Part shown: piece by piece, positions 12,016 through 24,710 of the stretch
Position numbering within the stretch: position 1 is the first letter of the stretch
Layout: every line of letters starts with the position of its first letter
Assembly (NCBI GenBank): GCA_029891385.1
Contig: CM057224.1
Coordinates: 37,019,005-37,083,004 of the forward strand
DNA from: Erythroxylum novogranatense
Taxonomy: Eukaryota > Streptophyta > Magnoliopsida > Malpighiales > Erythroxylaceae
DNA length: 64,000 nucleotides
Reading direction: 5' to 3'
Program-made: the position numbers and the translations under genes
The notes under the pieces: generated by a model
Seen by the model: only the letters and a program-made list of their open reading frames with translations
Database searches by the model: none
What the model was told of the DNA's origin: nothing

Positions 12016-13441
12016 TGTTGGATAGCGTACGGTCTGAGTATTCACAATACACTGCGAAAAAACCATACAACAACATGATGTATAATCGAAAATACCAAGG
12101 ATGTACGAAAATACCTTGTTTTCGTGAATAGGTTGCTTCTTTTTTTGATTCCAAGACACTGCAAACGCGAATGCCCTCTACCGGTATCCACACGAGTATG
12201 CACGATCCGGGCTGCGACTATGGTGTGCTAGCACGTCCTGAAACGCTTTCCGAAATGTCGCACTATTTTCCTCTCGGATGGCGGCTAGGGTTTCCTGACA
12301 ATAGTGTCTGCTCACCTAATGAGACCTAAGCTTCTCTATTTATAGAGAAACCCTAATCTCATTAAGGCCCTAATAAGTTTCGGCCCATTATATCTTATAT
12401 AATAAGAGCCCGACAACTTAATTCAATCTAGCCCAATAAAATATCTAAATATATTTATTCAACACCTAATAAATTAGGCCCAAGAGAATAAGCCCAGATC
12501 ACATAACTCTTTGTGTGCGACCATGTAGGCTCATTTGATGTTGGCAATGGGCTTGATCACACTTCAAGGCTCATAAGTCATAAGCGGCCTCTAGCAAGAC
12601 ATTATGACTACCCAAATCAAATGAGGATCGATAATCTGATTTAACCTGTAACTATGGTTATAAGCTCGGTCCTTTTGTAACACGATATCAAGATTAATCA
12701 CAAGGCATGGTACATGTCAACCTTTGATTAATCATAGTTTCTTGATCCTCAAGTTGACTGATTATAACAAATGACATTGATGACTCTTCATCAATTCATT
12801 TGAGCACAGCCATGCATTTCTTCAGTCACACTTGTCAAGAGGCCCAAATGATATCTCTCTCATTTAAGAGAGGTACAAATCTCATCTACGTCATTCACAT
12901 CCCTCCGCATGATTCATTTAGTGTCCAACATAAGACTATTTGTTATTCGGTTAAAAATAACTTAGTCTAATATCAAAACACTAAATTCCTCATGTAGGGA
13001 ACCATGATGACTTCAGGTCAAAGGACTAAAGTCAAACCATATAAAGAATCACCAATGACATGAAACCATGTAGTATTCTTTATGTGGGTCGATCCAATAT
13101 ATGTTCTCTAACATATATCTAAGTTTATGATTTGATATCTCATATCCATGATCAGTAAAACGTGATCATCAATCAGAACACATACTAGTCTTAATTCATT
13201 ATTGTTCCACCAATAATGATTGACCAGGGACTGTCTAGAATAGTGTTATAACGCTTATGGTTTTACTATCAAGTCACATACTTGATGACATAAGTCTAAT
13301 ACTATTTATGGTATGTAAATCACATTACATAAACGAAATACATGCATATATGAAAGGAATACCTCATAATATATTATTAACAAGTTATAATGTTAATACA
13401 TGAATCACAACTATTCATTGGCCTAGGGCACACTACTAACA
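12016..13441 (-). repeat. 3' LTR of copia element A
   Basis: About 1,426 bp. On the minus strand it starts TGTTAGTAGTGTGCCCTAGG and ends GATCCAACA. It matches both LTRs of the plus-strand sister element over its full length. It contains (minus strand) a CTCTATAAATAGAGAA stretch at about 12336-12351, which fits a TATA box for the retrotransposon promoter, followed by the likely R/U5 region. Confidence 0.88.
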
Positions 13442-13479
13442 ATCTCCCACTTGCACTAGGCCCAATCGGTCAGATATCT

Positions 13480-16400
13480 AATACCCATAGACCTCGTATA
13501 ACTCTCATGTTTAGGCTGTGGAAGAGGTTTAGTAAGTGGATCGGCAATGTTGTCATCTGTGCCCACTTTGCATATCTTCACGTCTCCTCTCCCAATGATC
13601 TCTCTAATCAGATGGAAACGTCTGAGTATGTGTTTGGATCTATGATGCGAGTTTGGTTCCTTAGCCTGTGTTATAGCCTCATTATTATCACAATAAAGGT
13701 TTATAGGACTTGTAATGCTAGGAACAACTCCAAGCTCAGTAATGAACTTCCTGATCCATACAGCTTCCTTAGCTGCATCCGATGCAGCAATGTACTCAGC
13801 TTCAGTTGTAGAATCAGCAACAATGTCTTGCTTTGAACTTTTCTAGCTCACTACACCTCCATTCAAACAAAACACAAAACCTGATTGCGATTTAAAATCA
13901 TCTATGTCAGACTGAAAACCAGCATCAGTGTAACCATTTACAACGAGCTCTCCTTCAAGTCCTCCATAGACTAGGAACATATCCTTAGTTCTTCTCAAGT
14001 ACTTAAGGATATTCTTAACTGCTATCCAGTGACTCTCACCATAATTAGATTGGTATCTACTTGTTATGCTCAAAGAATATGAGACATCTAGTCAAGTACA
14101 TAACATGACATACATGATAGATCCAATTGCAGATGCATATGGAATTTTACTCATGCGCTCAAGCTCTTTACCTAAAGTAGGACAATCCTTCTTAGAAAGC
14201 TTGATTCCATGTGACATAGACAAGAATCCTATCTTAGAATCTTGCATACTGAAACTTTTCAGTATCTTATCTATGTATGTACTCCAACTTAGGCCTATAA
14301 GCTTTCTTGATCTATCTCTATAGATCTTAATGCCTAAAACATAGGCAGCCTCACCTAAGTCTTTCATTGAGAAACGTTTCCTTAACCAAATCTTGACACT
14401 CTGTAAGGTTGGAATATCGTTTCCAATGAGCAATATGTCATCAACATATAAAGCTAAAAAGACAACAGCATTCCCACTAACCTTTTTGTAAACACAAGGT
14501 TCATCTTCATTCTTGATGAATCCAAACTCTTTGACAACTTCATCAAAACGAAAATTCCAGCTTCTTGATGCTTGCTTCAATCCATAAATGGATCTTTGAA
14601 GCTTGCACACCTTTCCCGAATTCTTAGGATGGACAAAACCCTCAGGCTGTATCATATATACATCCTCAAGTAAGTTTCCATTAAGGAAAGCCGTTTTGAC
14701 ATCCATTTGTCATATCTCATAATCGTAGTATGCAGCTATGACAATAAGAATTCTAATGGATTTAATCATGACCACTGGAGAAAATGTCTCATCATAATCA
14801 ATTCCATGAACTTGTCGACAACCTTTAGCAACAAGTCTTGCTTTATAAGTGTGCACATTTCCATCCATGTCGAGTTTCTTTTTGAAAACTCACTTACATC
14901 CAATGGTCTTCAAGCCATCAGACGGATCAATCAAAGTCCAAACTTGATTGTCATACATGGATTGCATCTCTACTTTCATGGCCTCTAACCATTTAGCAGA
15001 TTTTGGACTCTCCATAGCTTCTTGATAGGTTGTGGGCTCATTATGATCGATGAGCATCACATTATCATCATCAGTAACGAGAAATCCATATCTCTCGGGC
15101 TCATGACGAATCCTATCGGATCTACGTAGGCCTTGTGTTGTTGAAGGTCGCTCATCAACGACTTGTGAGCTCGCTTCAATCTCCTTTTCGAGCTCAATGT
15201 CATTTTGTGAAACTTGAATTTCTTCAAGTTGTACTTTACTCCAATGTTTCCTTTGGAAACAAATTCCTTCTAAGAAAAACCATTTCGAGCAACAAACACT
15301 TTGTTCTCTTTGGGATGTAAAAGTAATATCCTTTAGTTTCTTTAGGATATCTCACAAAATAACATTTTCATATTTGGGTGCCAACTTGTCGGCAATTGGA
15401 CGCTTCACATAAGCCTCACAACCCCAAATCTTTAGAAAAGATAAATTGGGATGCTTCCGGTCCATATCTCATAAAGTGTCTTTTCTACGACCTTTGAAGG
15501 AATACGGTTCAATATGAATCTTCTTGTTTCTAAAGCATAGCCCGAAATATTTTGAAAGATCAGTTTGACTCATCATTGATCGAACCATATCTAATAGAGT
15601 TCAATTTCTCCTTTCAGAAACACCATTCCATTGAGGAGTTCCTGGAGGAGTCAATTGCGAAACAATTCCACAATCCTTAAGATAATCATCAAACTCTTTT
15701 CTTAAGTATTCACCTCCTCGATCAGATCGAAGGATTTTAATTGTTTTGCCAAGCTGATTTTGTACTTCATTCTTATACTCTTTGAACTTTTCAAAAGATT
15801 CAGATTTGTGCGTCATTAAATAGACATATCCATATCTACTGAAGTCATCTGAAAAAGTAATGAAATACAAATAACCTCCTCTCGCTGAAATGCTAAAAGG
15901 ACCACATACATTGGTATGTATAAGGCCTAATAGCTCATTGGCCCTTTCCCCTTTACCTGTGAAGGGGGCCTTTGTCATCTTACCTAGTAAACAAGAATCA
16001 CATATCTCAAAAGATTCAAAAGAATCAATGAATCCATCTTGATGAAGTTTTGAAATGCATTTTTCATTTACATGGCCTAAGCAACAATGCCAGAGATAGG
16101 TTGGGTTCAAATCGTTAGATTTAAACTTCTTGGTATTTATGTTATAGATGGGCTCATTTGTAACAAACTCAGTGTTTAGAGTATAAATGTCATTTAATTG
16201 TGCAATGCCATATAAAATGTCATTCTTATAAATGGAAATACTTCTATTCTCAATAGAAAATTTAAATCCATCATTCTCTAAACAAGCAAAAGAAATAATG
16301 TTCCTACTCATAGTAGGTACATAATAACAATTCTTGAGTTCCAAAATGAGCCCAGTAGGCAAAATAAGATCATAAGTCCCCACGGATAAAGCAACAACTC

Positions 16401-17402
16401 TTGCTCCATTTCCCACGCGCAAGTCGATCTCACCAGACATCAATCTTCTAGTCCTTCTTAGACTCTGCACATTAGTACAAATGTGAGTTGCAGCTCCGGT
16501 ATCTAATACCCAAGATGCAGATGGAGTAAAATTGATTTCTATAACAAACATACCTGAAGAAGTAGTCGCACTATTCTTCTTCTCTTTCAGCTCTTCCAAA
16601 TAGAGTTTGCAGTTCCTTTTCTAATGACCAGATTCATTGTAGTGAAAGCAAACTCCCTCCTTGGGTGCCTTAGTCTTAGCTTTGGGCTTGGGCTTGGACT
16701 TGGACTTGGGTACTTTACCTTTGTCCTTTGTTGTGCCCTTCTTCTTGAAAGCTTTTCCCTTTTGAACCACAAGAACTTCATTGGTGGTCTTAACCTTTCC
16801 CTTTAAGTTCTCTTGACGGTTTCGAAGATCCCATGTAATTCGTCAATGGACTTCTCCATATTATGCATGTTGTAGTTAAGAATGAACTGATCATATTCAT
16901 CAGTCAAAGATGCTAGAATAAGATCAGTTGTCAATTCTTGACTAACAGGTGCACCTAATTTCTCAAGATGATGAATGTAACTCTTCATCTTGAGAACATG
17001 AGCACTCACGGGTGTGCCAGGAGTCATCTTGCATGAATTCAATGCCTTAGTGGTTCTAAACCTCTCTTAGCGTGCTTGCTCTTGAAACATAGTTTTCAGT
17101 TGAGCAAGCATGTCATAGGCCTCCATTTCCTCTAAATCCTTCTGAAGGTCAAAGATCATGGCGCCTAACATAAGGCATGACACATCCGTAGAGTCATTGA
17201 TATTCTTCGTGTAAGCATCCTTTTGAGCCTTAGGTACATTTGCTGGTGGTTCCTCAAGGATGGGCTCTTCTAAGACATAAAGCTTTCTTTCTTGCTTGAG
17301 AACAATTCTCAAGTTCCTATACTAATCTAGGAAATTTGTTCCATTAAGCTTCTCTTTCTCTAAGATAGATCGCATAGAAAGGTTTGTGGATGGAGTAGCC
17401 AT
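13480..17402 (-). pseudogene. Ty1/copia gag-pol of element A, decayed
   Basis: Gag starts at 17402 (MATPSTNLSMRSILEKEK). It has a UBN2-like capsid region (LTDEYDQFILNYNMHNMEKS) and a basic tail. The zinc knuckle is damaged: the second Cys is Tyr (CFHYNESGH), followed by a stop where Trp is expected. Then come aspartic protease (WVLDTGAATHICTN), the integrase zinc region (YLWHCCLGHVNEKCISKLH) and the integrase core (FITFSDDFSRYGYVYL ... SDRGGEY ... ERRN). The reverse transcriptase has YVDD near 14440, and RNase H follows (VVNGYTDAGFQSD). The order protease-integrase-RT-RNase H defines Ty1/copia. Several stops look like C-to-T or G-to-A changes (TGG to TAG, CAA to TAA), and there are a few frameshifts. 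It cannot make a full polyprotein. Confidence 0.92.
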
Positions 17403-18095
17403 AATCTACAAAAATTATGCAATAAGGGTCAACATTCATATATTATGAGGTATTAGCTCCCACTCAAATAAATAACCCTCAATTGAAAAATAGGAGAAAC
17501 AAGATCCATATTTCACTAAGTCCTAAGAAAGCTTTGGCTTAACACTCAAGACTTAGTTATTTACGTAGAAAACTCTTTTCAATTACATCACATGTAATTC
17601 TTGATGGGCTTATGTTAAAATACATCTTATGTACTGCATGTATGTAAAAACCCAATCTTATGCTCTAAGCCCAAAACCGTTTTGATAGTTTAGTTAAGTT
17701 TAACCATACTTTACCTATGAATAGCACCATTATTCAAATGTCTTCCCTAGATGATCCCTACATGCCTTGCTTTGGCAAAAACCCACATAAGGATAAACTA
17801 GAGATAAACATTGGTAAAGATTTATGGAAGGCATATAAATTTAAAATTATGAAGAGGGTCGTTCTTAGTACATTATGAAGGCTACTAATCCTATTAGTAA
17901 GGGTGTTTGTACTATGCTATTTCTAATCCTATACTACAACATACTTGAGTATATATATATTAGAAGTATAGAATAGTAACTTACACATGAATATAAATAT
18001 TCAAAAAATATAAATAAACACACGTAACATCACCAAGAATATATAACACATAATGAACAAACACGCGTAAGGGAAGCGACTTTCTCGGGCTTGTC

Positions 18096-18457
18096 GGTCA
18101 TTGGAAGAGATGATAGTCATTGATCGGTCGACTATGCTAGTCATTGGAAGAGATGATAGTTGACTGGTCGACTTGTGCTAGTCGACTAGAACAAACTTTT
18201 TTGCTGAAACACTCATCTCCGCTCTTCGATCAGTTGACTGGAACGCTTCTAGTCGACTGGAAGAAATGATAGTCGACTGGTCGACTTGTGCTAGTCGACT
18301 GGAAGAGATGATAGTCGACTGGTTGATTTGTGCTAGTTGACTGGAACCAATCTCGGTCCACTGGAACAAGACGTTTTTGCTGAAACACTCATCTCCACTC
18401 TCCGATCAGTCGACTGGAACGCTTCTAGTCGACTGGAAGAGATGCTAGTCGACTGGA
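18096..18457. repeat. Minisatellite in the leader of copia element A
   Basis: Units of about 42 bp, built from GTCGACTGGAAGAGATGATA and GTCGACTGGTCGACTTGTGC, alternate with a roughly 70-bp unit containing TTTTTGCTGAAACACTCATC. The pattern is a higher-order repeat around the 8-bp palindrome AGTCGACT. It lies between the primer site and gag. The sister element has no such repeat at this place. Confidence 0.85.
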
Positions 18458-18645
18458 GTATCCTTGTCCAACATGGATACTTGTGGTTTCCTATTCCACA
18501 TCTATGTCTTACATGGTGGAAACCCTAGCAGCCACCACCTTTCGGTCAAACCCTTCATGCTTGTCATATATTCTCATCAGTACCAAGATAATCAACAAAT
18601 CCGAAAACAACATGCATGAAATAAGAACACTTTCGTATCACGCAA

Positions 18646-18754
18646 CCAAAACCGTGAGCACATGTAATCCAAACATGCATATTTTCGATTATACAGACGC
18701 CAAAATCGTGAACACATGTAATCAAAACACGTATATTAACGATTATACAGAAGA
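18646..18754. repeat. Two-copy tandem repeat of about 54 bp next to the primer site of copia A
   Basis: The segment ending GATTATACAGACGC is repeated as the segment ending GATTATACAGAAG, with about 80-85% identity by eye. It lies directly inside the 5' LTR and primer site. The sister element has a similar but differently spaced repeat (AATCCTTGTTATTCGATGC near 34181 and again near 34370). Confidence 0.7.
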
Positions 18755-18773
18755 ACTCGGCTCGATACCACTT

Positions 18774-19343
18774 TGTTGGATCGCGTGCGATGCGAGTATT
18801 CACAATATCTTGCGGAAAACCATACAACAACATGATGTATAATAAAAATACCAAGGATGTACGAAAATACCTTGTTTTCGTGAATAGGTTGCTTCTTTTT
18901 CGGATTCCAAGACACTGCAAACGCGAATGCCCTCTACCGGTATCCACACGAGTATGCACGATCCGGGCTGCGGCTATGGTGTGCTAGCACGTCCTGAAAC
19001 GCTTTCCAAAACGCCGCACGATTTTCCTCTCGGATGGCGGCTAGGGTTTCCTCATGTAGTCTAATAACTTTGTTATTCGGTTAAAAATAACTTAGTCTAA
19101 TATCAAAACACTAAATTCCTCATGCAGGGAACCATAATGACTTCAGGTCAAAGGACTAAAGTCAAACCATATAAAGAATCACTAATGACATGAAACCATG
19201 TAGTATTCTTTATGTGGCTCGGTCCAATATATGTTCTCTAACATATATCTATGTTTCTGATTTGATATCTCATATCCATGATCAGTAAAACGTGATCATC
19301 AATCAGAACACATACTAGTCTTAATTCATTATTGTTCCACCAA
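18774..19343 (-). repeat. 5' LTR of copia element A, rearranged main part
   Basis: Matches the 3' LTR from its minus-strand end (GATCCAACA) inward. It jumps over about 640 bp after the shared CTAGGGTTTCCT and resumes at TTTGTTATTCGGTT. It ends at ATTGTTCCACCAA, where the 3' LTR continues TAATGATTG but here a different sequence begins. The missing start of the LTR is found as 15 bp at 23136-23150. Confidence 0.85.
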
Positions 19344-22300
19344 AATCATACACAATTTCATATACAATTTCCAAAATACACAATTTTATATACAATTTCC
19401 AAAATTATTTACAATTACAGATTTTAAATCCGTACATCAACCTCTTCATTCTTTTGCATCAACCCAATATACACAATTACATACAAACTTCATCAATCAT
19501 ATACTTATATGGCAATTTAAGCCATATCCAATTTTAATACCAAAATCTCAATTTACACAAAAATCCAAATACTACAAAATCGAATCGAATGTCTTGACAC
19601 TCTTTCATCCGATCTCCTGCACGAAACCTCGAGATGGGGATGAAAGGGGGGTGAGCTCGGAAGCTCGTGGGTAACATATTTATAAACTGAATAATAAGCA
19701 GAAATCAATTTTCATAAACTTTTTGCCAAAAGGCTTAGTTTTCAAACTTTTCAACTTTCAAATATTTTTCTCAAACCCTTTTCAATTTTTCAAACTTTTC
19801 ATATCAAATTTCTATAATTTCATGGTTGAAAACCCTTTTTCTCATTTTTCAAAATTTCTCATAAACATGAATGCAATCACATCGGAGAAATTTTACATAC
19901 ATAAACAAAATAAAAATCACATAACATAACAAAATGGTTTGGTTTGGTCTAACAGACATCTTGCACATTCTCATATAGCGGTCATATGCAACCGTGAGCA
20001 GGGAGTCCAAATCGGAACTCCTAAGCCACTTCATGGCGTGGGAGAAGGCTATCGAGGGAGACAAAGCAGTCGACTCATGGAGGGACTGACCAAACCCATA
20101 CAATTCACATATTCATGCTTAAAACAAGCAGATTGCCCGAAGGCACTTTTCAAAATTTCACATTTTCATGTCGTGTCTTACTAGACACAGTTACATTCAC
20201 TAAGCACATAATTTCATATGTCATCTTTGTAAAAATACAAATTCACCAATCAATTTCTTACAAATTCACAATCATTTTATATAACAATCATATTCAATAA
20301 CTCAATTAATCGTATATCATTCAAATGCATAAAAAAGAGTGCAAGTATTTTTTTCAACCCACAATCAATATATATTAATGCATAAACAGCATGGTTCACA
20401 TTTTTCAAAAATGCGAAAACACAATTTTCATAAATCTCGTATTCTTAAATTTTTCTACAATTTTCCCAAATCATTTTCAAACATTTTAACGTAAATCTTT
20501 GAATAATTATTTTCAATTCCTTTGAAAACATAATTTCAAAAATATTATTCTTTTTTTGATTTTTCAAAATCACATAATTTACTCATGATTCAAAATATAA
20601 ATACATCACCCACCTCGAATTGACGCTAATACTTTGCCCAAAGCATCGAATCTGCAAATTCCTTCTTCTTTCCTCAACTTTAAAATTCCCTAAGCCATAA
20701 TTATTCAAAATAAATATCATAATTCACTTAATTCTTCAAATTGGACTTAGAAAACACCAATTCCATATAAAATCAATCTATCTAAATCATAAATTCCAAA
20801 ATTTCCCAAATCTTAAAATTGGCCTAAACCAATTTATCCAAATTCAATACCATAAAATACAATTTCTTCAAAATTGATTTCATTTTTCATCAATTCCTAC
20901 TATTATTGATGATTCTACACCATTAATTCACAAAATCCCCAAATTTCAAATTAAGCCTAAACCTCCAATTTACAATTTTTCAAATTAAACTTCACCTAAA
21001 GCATAAACATCAAAATTGACTTAGGATAACTCAAATTCATCACTAATTCAAGCAATCTAAAGCAACAATTTCAAAAAACCCCCAACTTTCAAACTTTGAC
21101 ATTCATTCCATCCAAAATTAAACATAATCATAGTCTAATCTCTTCAAATAATCATAGATAAACTAAATCCATAACCATTCCAAGCTTAATCAACCATCAT
21201 ACAAATCAAAAAATCAAAAACTCAAGCTTTCTCTCTCTTACCTTTTTCTCCTCCATTTTCGTTATTTCTTGGTTTTGCAAGTAAGCTTCCTCCTTCTTCC
21301 TTCTTTTCTATCTAGAAATCACGAAAACAACATGGTAAAAACTCCAAAACTCCAAGCTTTTTCTCTCCTATCTTCCTCCTTCTCAAGGCTGAACCTTCCA
21401 CTTTCTTCTTCTTCTTATTTTCTTCTTTCTTCTTCTCTCTTCTTCTTGTTATTTTCGTGAACCTTCTTCTTCTGTAAATGGGTAAAAACGACAGCTCCAA
21501 GTGAGTTTTGCCATGTCACTTAAAATGGTGCCAAAATGACCAAGTTGCCCTTCACTTATTTGCCTATTTCCAAAATTGCCCCTGCAGGAACTTGAAAAAT
21601 TGACTACTTGTGTCCTATTTTCAAGAATCTAAACGAAATAATTTGGAGAAACTTTCTTCTTGAAAATTGTTCCTCTAGATCATACGAATCCAACGCAACT
21701 AACGGCGCTCAATTCGGATCAGAAATGAAGAAGTTATAGCCAAAATACTATCGGACCTTCACAAAATCCGAGACTGAACATTAACATAACTTCATTCCAG
21801 AAATTAACAATCTTAGGGATGAAATTAAATTTCGATCCCTTCACATGATTTGTAGCCCTATATCTTAACTTTATTTTTCCTCAAGAATCAACTCAATCGG
21901 AGTTGTACAGCTCCCAAAAATTGCAAAATACTGAACCATGTTCAGAAAATTATCCAACTTATAACCTATAACCAAATCTCTTACTTTGGTTCAATCAATC
22001 TCTTTCCATTTAATCTCCTAAAAATCATAATTCTTCAAGAAAATGAAATTAATCGTCTTAGGAATCCAACGCTTCGATAATCGAGTCAATCGGATGTCGG
22101 ACAAAAGAATTATAAGCAAAAGATTACAAAAGGGATCGGATTAAAAACAAAGTATCGGAACGTCAAAACCGAACTTTTCCAAAATCATATCTCTCGATCC
22201 CGAACTCGAAATTTGACAAATTTGGTGTCAATAAAATATAAAAGGAAGCTCTACAACTTCCCTGAAGCACTCAAATTCAAATTAGGTCTCGAAAGAGGTC

Positions 22301-23135
22301 GGAAACTCAATCAAAGATTCTGTCCAAAACAGCTTTTCCTAAACGACTTCCAATTTTTAATCGCTCATAACTCCTAGCCCCGATATCGAAAAATTGCAAA
22401 CTTTATATCAATGGAAAGATAAAAATATCATCTAAAACTTTCATGAAGATCACGTACTCTAATTCAAACTAAATCTATACGACGAGTGGCCTCGAAGCAT
22501 AGAACACACAAATCTATACTTAATAACATTTTCAAAACAAAGCATATCTTCAGAAAATCATATCTTTCAATTCCGACATCAAAAAATAGCAAACTTTATG
22601 TCCACAAAAAGCTCTCGACAGAGGCTACAATGTTCATGTTGATCACTTTCTCGAATTTTGCCTAAATCAAAAAGTCAACTTTTTCTTCAAAAAGTCAAAC
22701 TTCAAGCGAACTTTGACTGATCATAACTCTCACTCCCGATATCGAAAAATATCAAACTTTATGGCTACAGAAAGCTCTTGACATAAACTACAAATTTTCA
22801 GAAGATAATTTTCTCAAATTCTCCCAAAATCAAAAAGTCAACTCCCAAGTCAAACAACTTTTCACTATTCATCCCCAAAGTCAAACTTTTTAAATTCTTC
22901 AAATTTTTACACTTTTTCTTTTTAATTCTTGCTATTTAACTTTATTTCAATCAACTCATCCACTTGAACTTTTATAAACCATACCAATCTCCACAATTAT
23001 CAAATACATCAACATCCAATAATGCTTTTCTCATAAGTTTCCTTAAAGCATACATACAACATATATATATATATATAACACTTATTTTATATCATTTCTT
23101 ATTTCTAAATTCCACTTAAAAATCGGGGTCCAACA
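19344..23135. mobile_element. Gypsy-LTR-like block inserted in the 5' LTR of copia A
   Basis: About 3.8 kb of non-coding DNA. Its right end reads GGGGTCCAACA, followed directly by the 15-bp tip of the copia LTR. On the minus strand this gives an LTR-like start TGTTGGACCCCGATTTTTAA. No matching end is present on the left, so the left end is truncated along with roughly 200 bp of copia LTR. The interior has motifs typical of long gypsy LTRs, such as GTGAGCTCGGAAGCTCGTGG near 19651 and repeated CGATATCGAAAAAT segments (22382, 22737). It includes a TA dinucleotide run near 23060-23080. There is no gag-pol. Read as an LTR remnant of an element different from the outer one. Confidence 0.6.
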
Positions 23136-23150
23136 GGCACACTACTAACA
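23136..23150 (-). repeat. 15-bp terminal remnant of the 5' LTR of copia A
   Basis: The plus-strand sequence GGCACACTACTAACA equals the last 15 bp of the copia LTR at 13427-13441. It is followed by CATGC, matching four of five bases of the CATGT before the other end of the element at 12011-12015. This fixes the true right boundary of the copia element. Confidence 0.85.
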
Positions 23151-24588
23151 CATGCAACACATCATTTCAGATAACAAATATTTCACAAAAATTGCACTTT
23201 ACATCAGCATCACATTTTCACTTAAGCATAGACAAATTTGGCATTTCAATCCAACAATCATACTTAACAAAATGTATATGAAATGCTCATGAGACACTTT
23301 TTCAATTATTACATTGTTGTGACTGAGTACCTAACTGTCCCATATCTATTGAATATCGGGCTCATTGATAACTGTCTCATATAAGGCTCATTAATAACTG
23401 TCGTATATAGGGCTCATTAAACGTTGAGTCTGAGGCTCCGAATCACTTTTTGAGCTCGAGACTCTTTTCACACTTTACGCTTTAAGCTCTGATCGGTGGT
23501 TACTTTGATCACAACTCTCATTATCTGATTATGCATTCATGTAATAAAATGCATCACATTTATTCAATCAATTGAAAGTGCTCAATGTCACACAAGTATA
23601 TTCACTATCACATCTCATTCACATTGTCATCAAACCTTAGTCCGACATTCAACACTTAAGTCAAGAAAACACTTATTCCGTCTAATTCACATTCAATGAG
23701 CACTTCAATATTTCATTTATACATCACAATCATCGAATCTCCTGTCCGAAAACTAACACAATCAATCAAATTCATTTATCATTCATAACAGCATTTAAGC
23801 AAACAATAATTGAGAGAAATCATCTAGGTTACTCACAAGTTACTCCCGAAGCTAATACTTGGAAGTTCTGGCAACGTTTGGAGATTGACGTTCCAGTTGC
23901 TCCTCTATATCAAACAATATACACATATATCACAATATGCACAATTATAATTGTTCAATAATGCACATGTATGAAATGAATTATATACAATACATGTTTA
24001 TGACAATCCCAGGTATCTTTCCTTTAATTTCATTACAAAATCAATCTCATATCAAAACTCATCTAAGTATAATTTATACTTAGGTTTATGCCTCACTAAA
24101 ACCATTAAAATCTCTATTCCTTTCTCATTGACTCACTTCAGATTTTTCCAATTCACACTTTCAGGTCTATTATTCACATTCAATTAGAAAGAGAAATTGG
24201 TGTAATTTGGTCATACTCTGTTCTAGAAAAGTGTTCCTTTATGTCTTATCTTTCCATTGAAACCAAAATCACTCAATTTGGTTCAATAATTTGGAAGATA
24301 TGCCTCAAACATTATTGGGTTGTTCACATTCAAAACAATATACTATGTGCAATTTCCATCCAAAAATTCAATATTTTAGAGAAAGAATCAAAATTCGATT
24401 TCTTGAGACAATTTGTAGGCATATATCTATAGTTTAGTCTAAATTAAAAATCATTTTATTTGGAATCCTACAAATCAAGATATCATCAAAATACTGGAAC
24501 ATGTTTAGTAAAATATCCAATTCATGCTCTTCTTTCCGATACCCTTACTTTGATTTGATCAATCTTTTTTGATTCAATAGCAAAAGCT

Positions 24589-24710
24589 ATAAATTTTATA
24601 GAAAGATAGAGGAATGTGTTATAAACTAATGCTTTAAAAATCAGGTCATATAAATTTTATAGAAAGATAGAGGAATGTGTTATAAACTAATGCTTTAAAA
24701 ATCAGGTCAT
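24589..24710. repeat. Perfect 61-bp tandem duplication
   Basis: The units 24589-24649 and 24650-24710 (starting ATAAATTTTATAGAAAGATA) are identical over 61 bp. It lies inside the outer gypsy-LTR-like sequence. Confidence 0.9.

Larger units (their letters stand above)
12011..23155 (-). mobile_element. Ty1/copia element A, minus strand, itself interrupted
   Basis: The element runs 12016-23150, with flanks CATGT (12011-12015) and CATGC (23151-23155), four of five bases matching as a target duplication. The 3' LTR is 12016-13441 (about 1,426 bp) and starts on the minus strand TGTTAGTAGTGTGCC. A purine tract (GGGAGATT on the minus strand) abuts it. The gag-pol region is 13480-17402. The primer site TGGTATCGAGCC (minus strand, about 18759-18770) is close to the complement of initiator tRNA-Met. 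The 5' LTR begins at 18774 (plus coordinate). It has lost about 640 bp internally near 19050, is broken at 19343 by another insertion, and keeps only its last 15 bp at 23136-23150. It is the same family as the element at 32591-41139. Confidence 0.88.

Noticed and set aside
13390..13836. 148-codon plus-strand frame
   Set aside because: It is antisense to the RNase H end of the copia A polyprotein and has no domain of its own.
18096..18457. CRISPR-like array of regularly spaced repeats
   Set aside because: The repeats are direct, variable in unit length and without unique spacers, and they lie in a retrotransposon leader of a plant genome.
18178..18528. Short frames with repeated STIISSSRLAQVDQ-like translation
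   Set aside because: They are produced by the minisatellite and not by a repetitive protein gene; the repeat also changes unit length out of frame.
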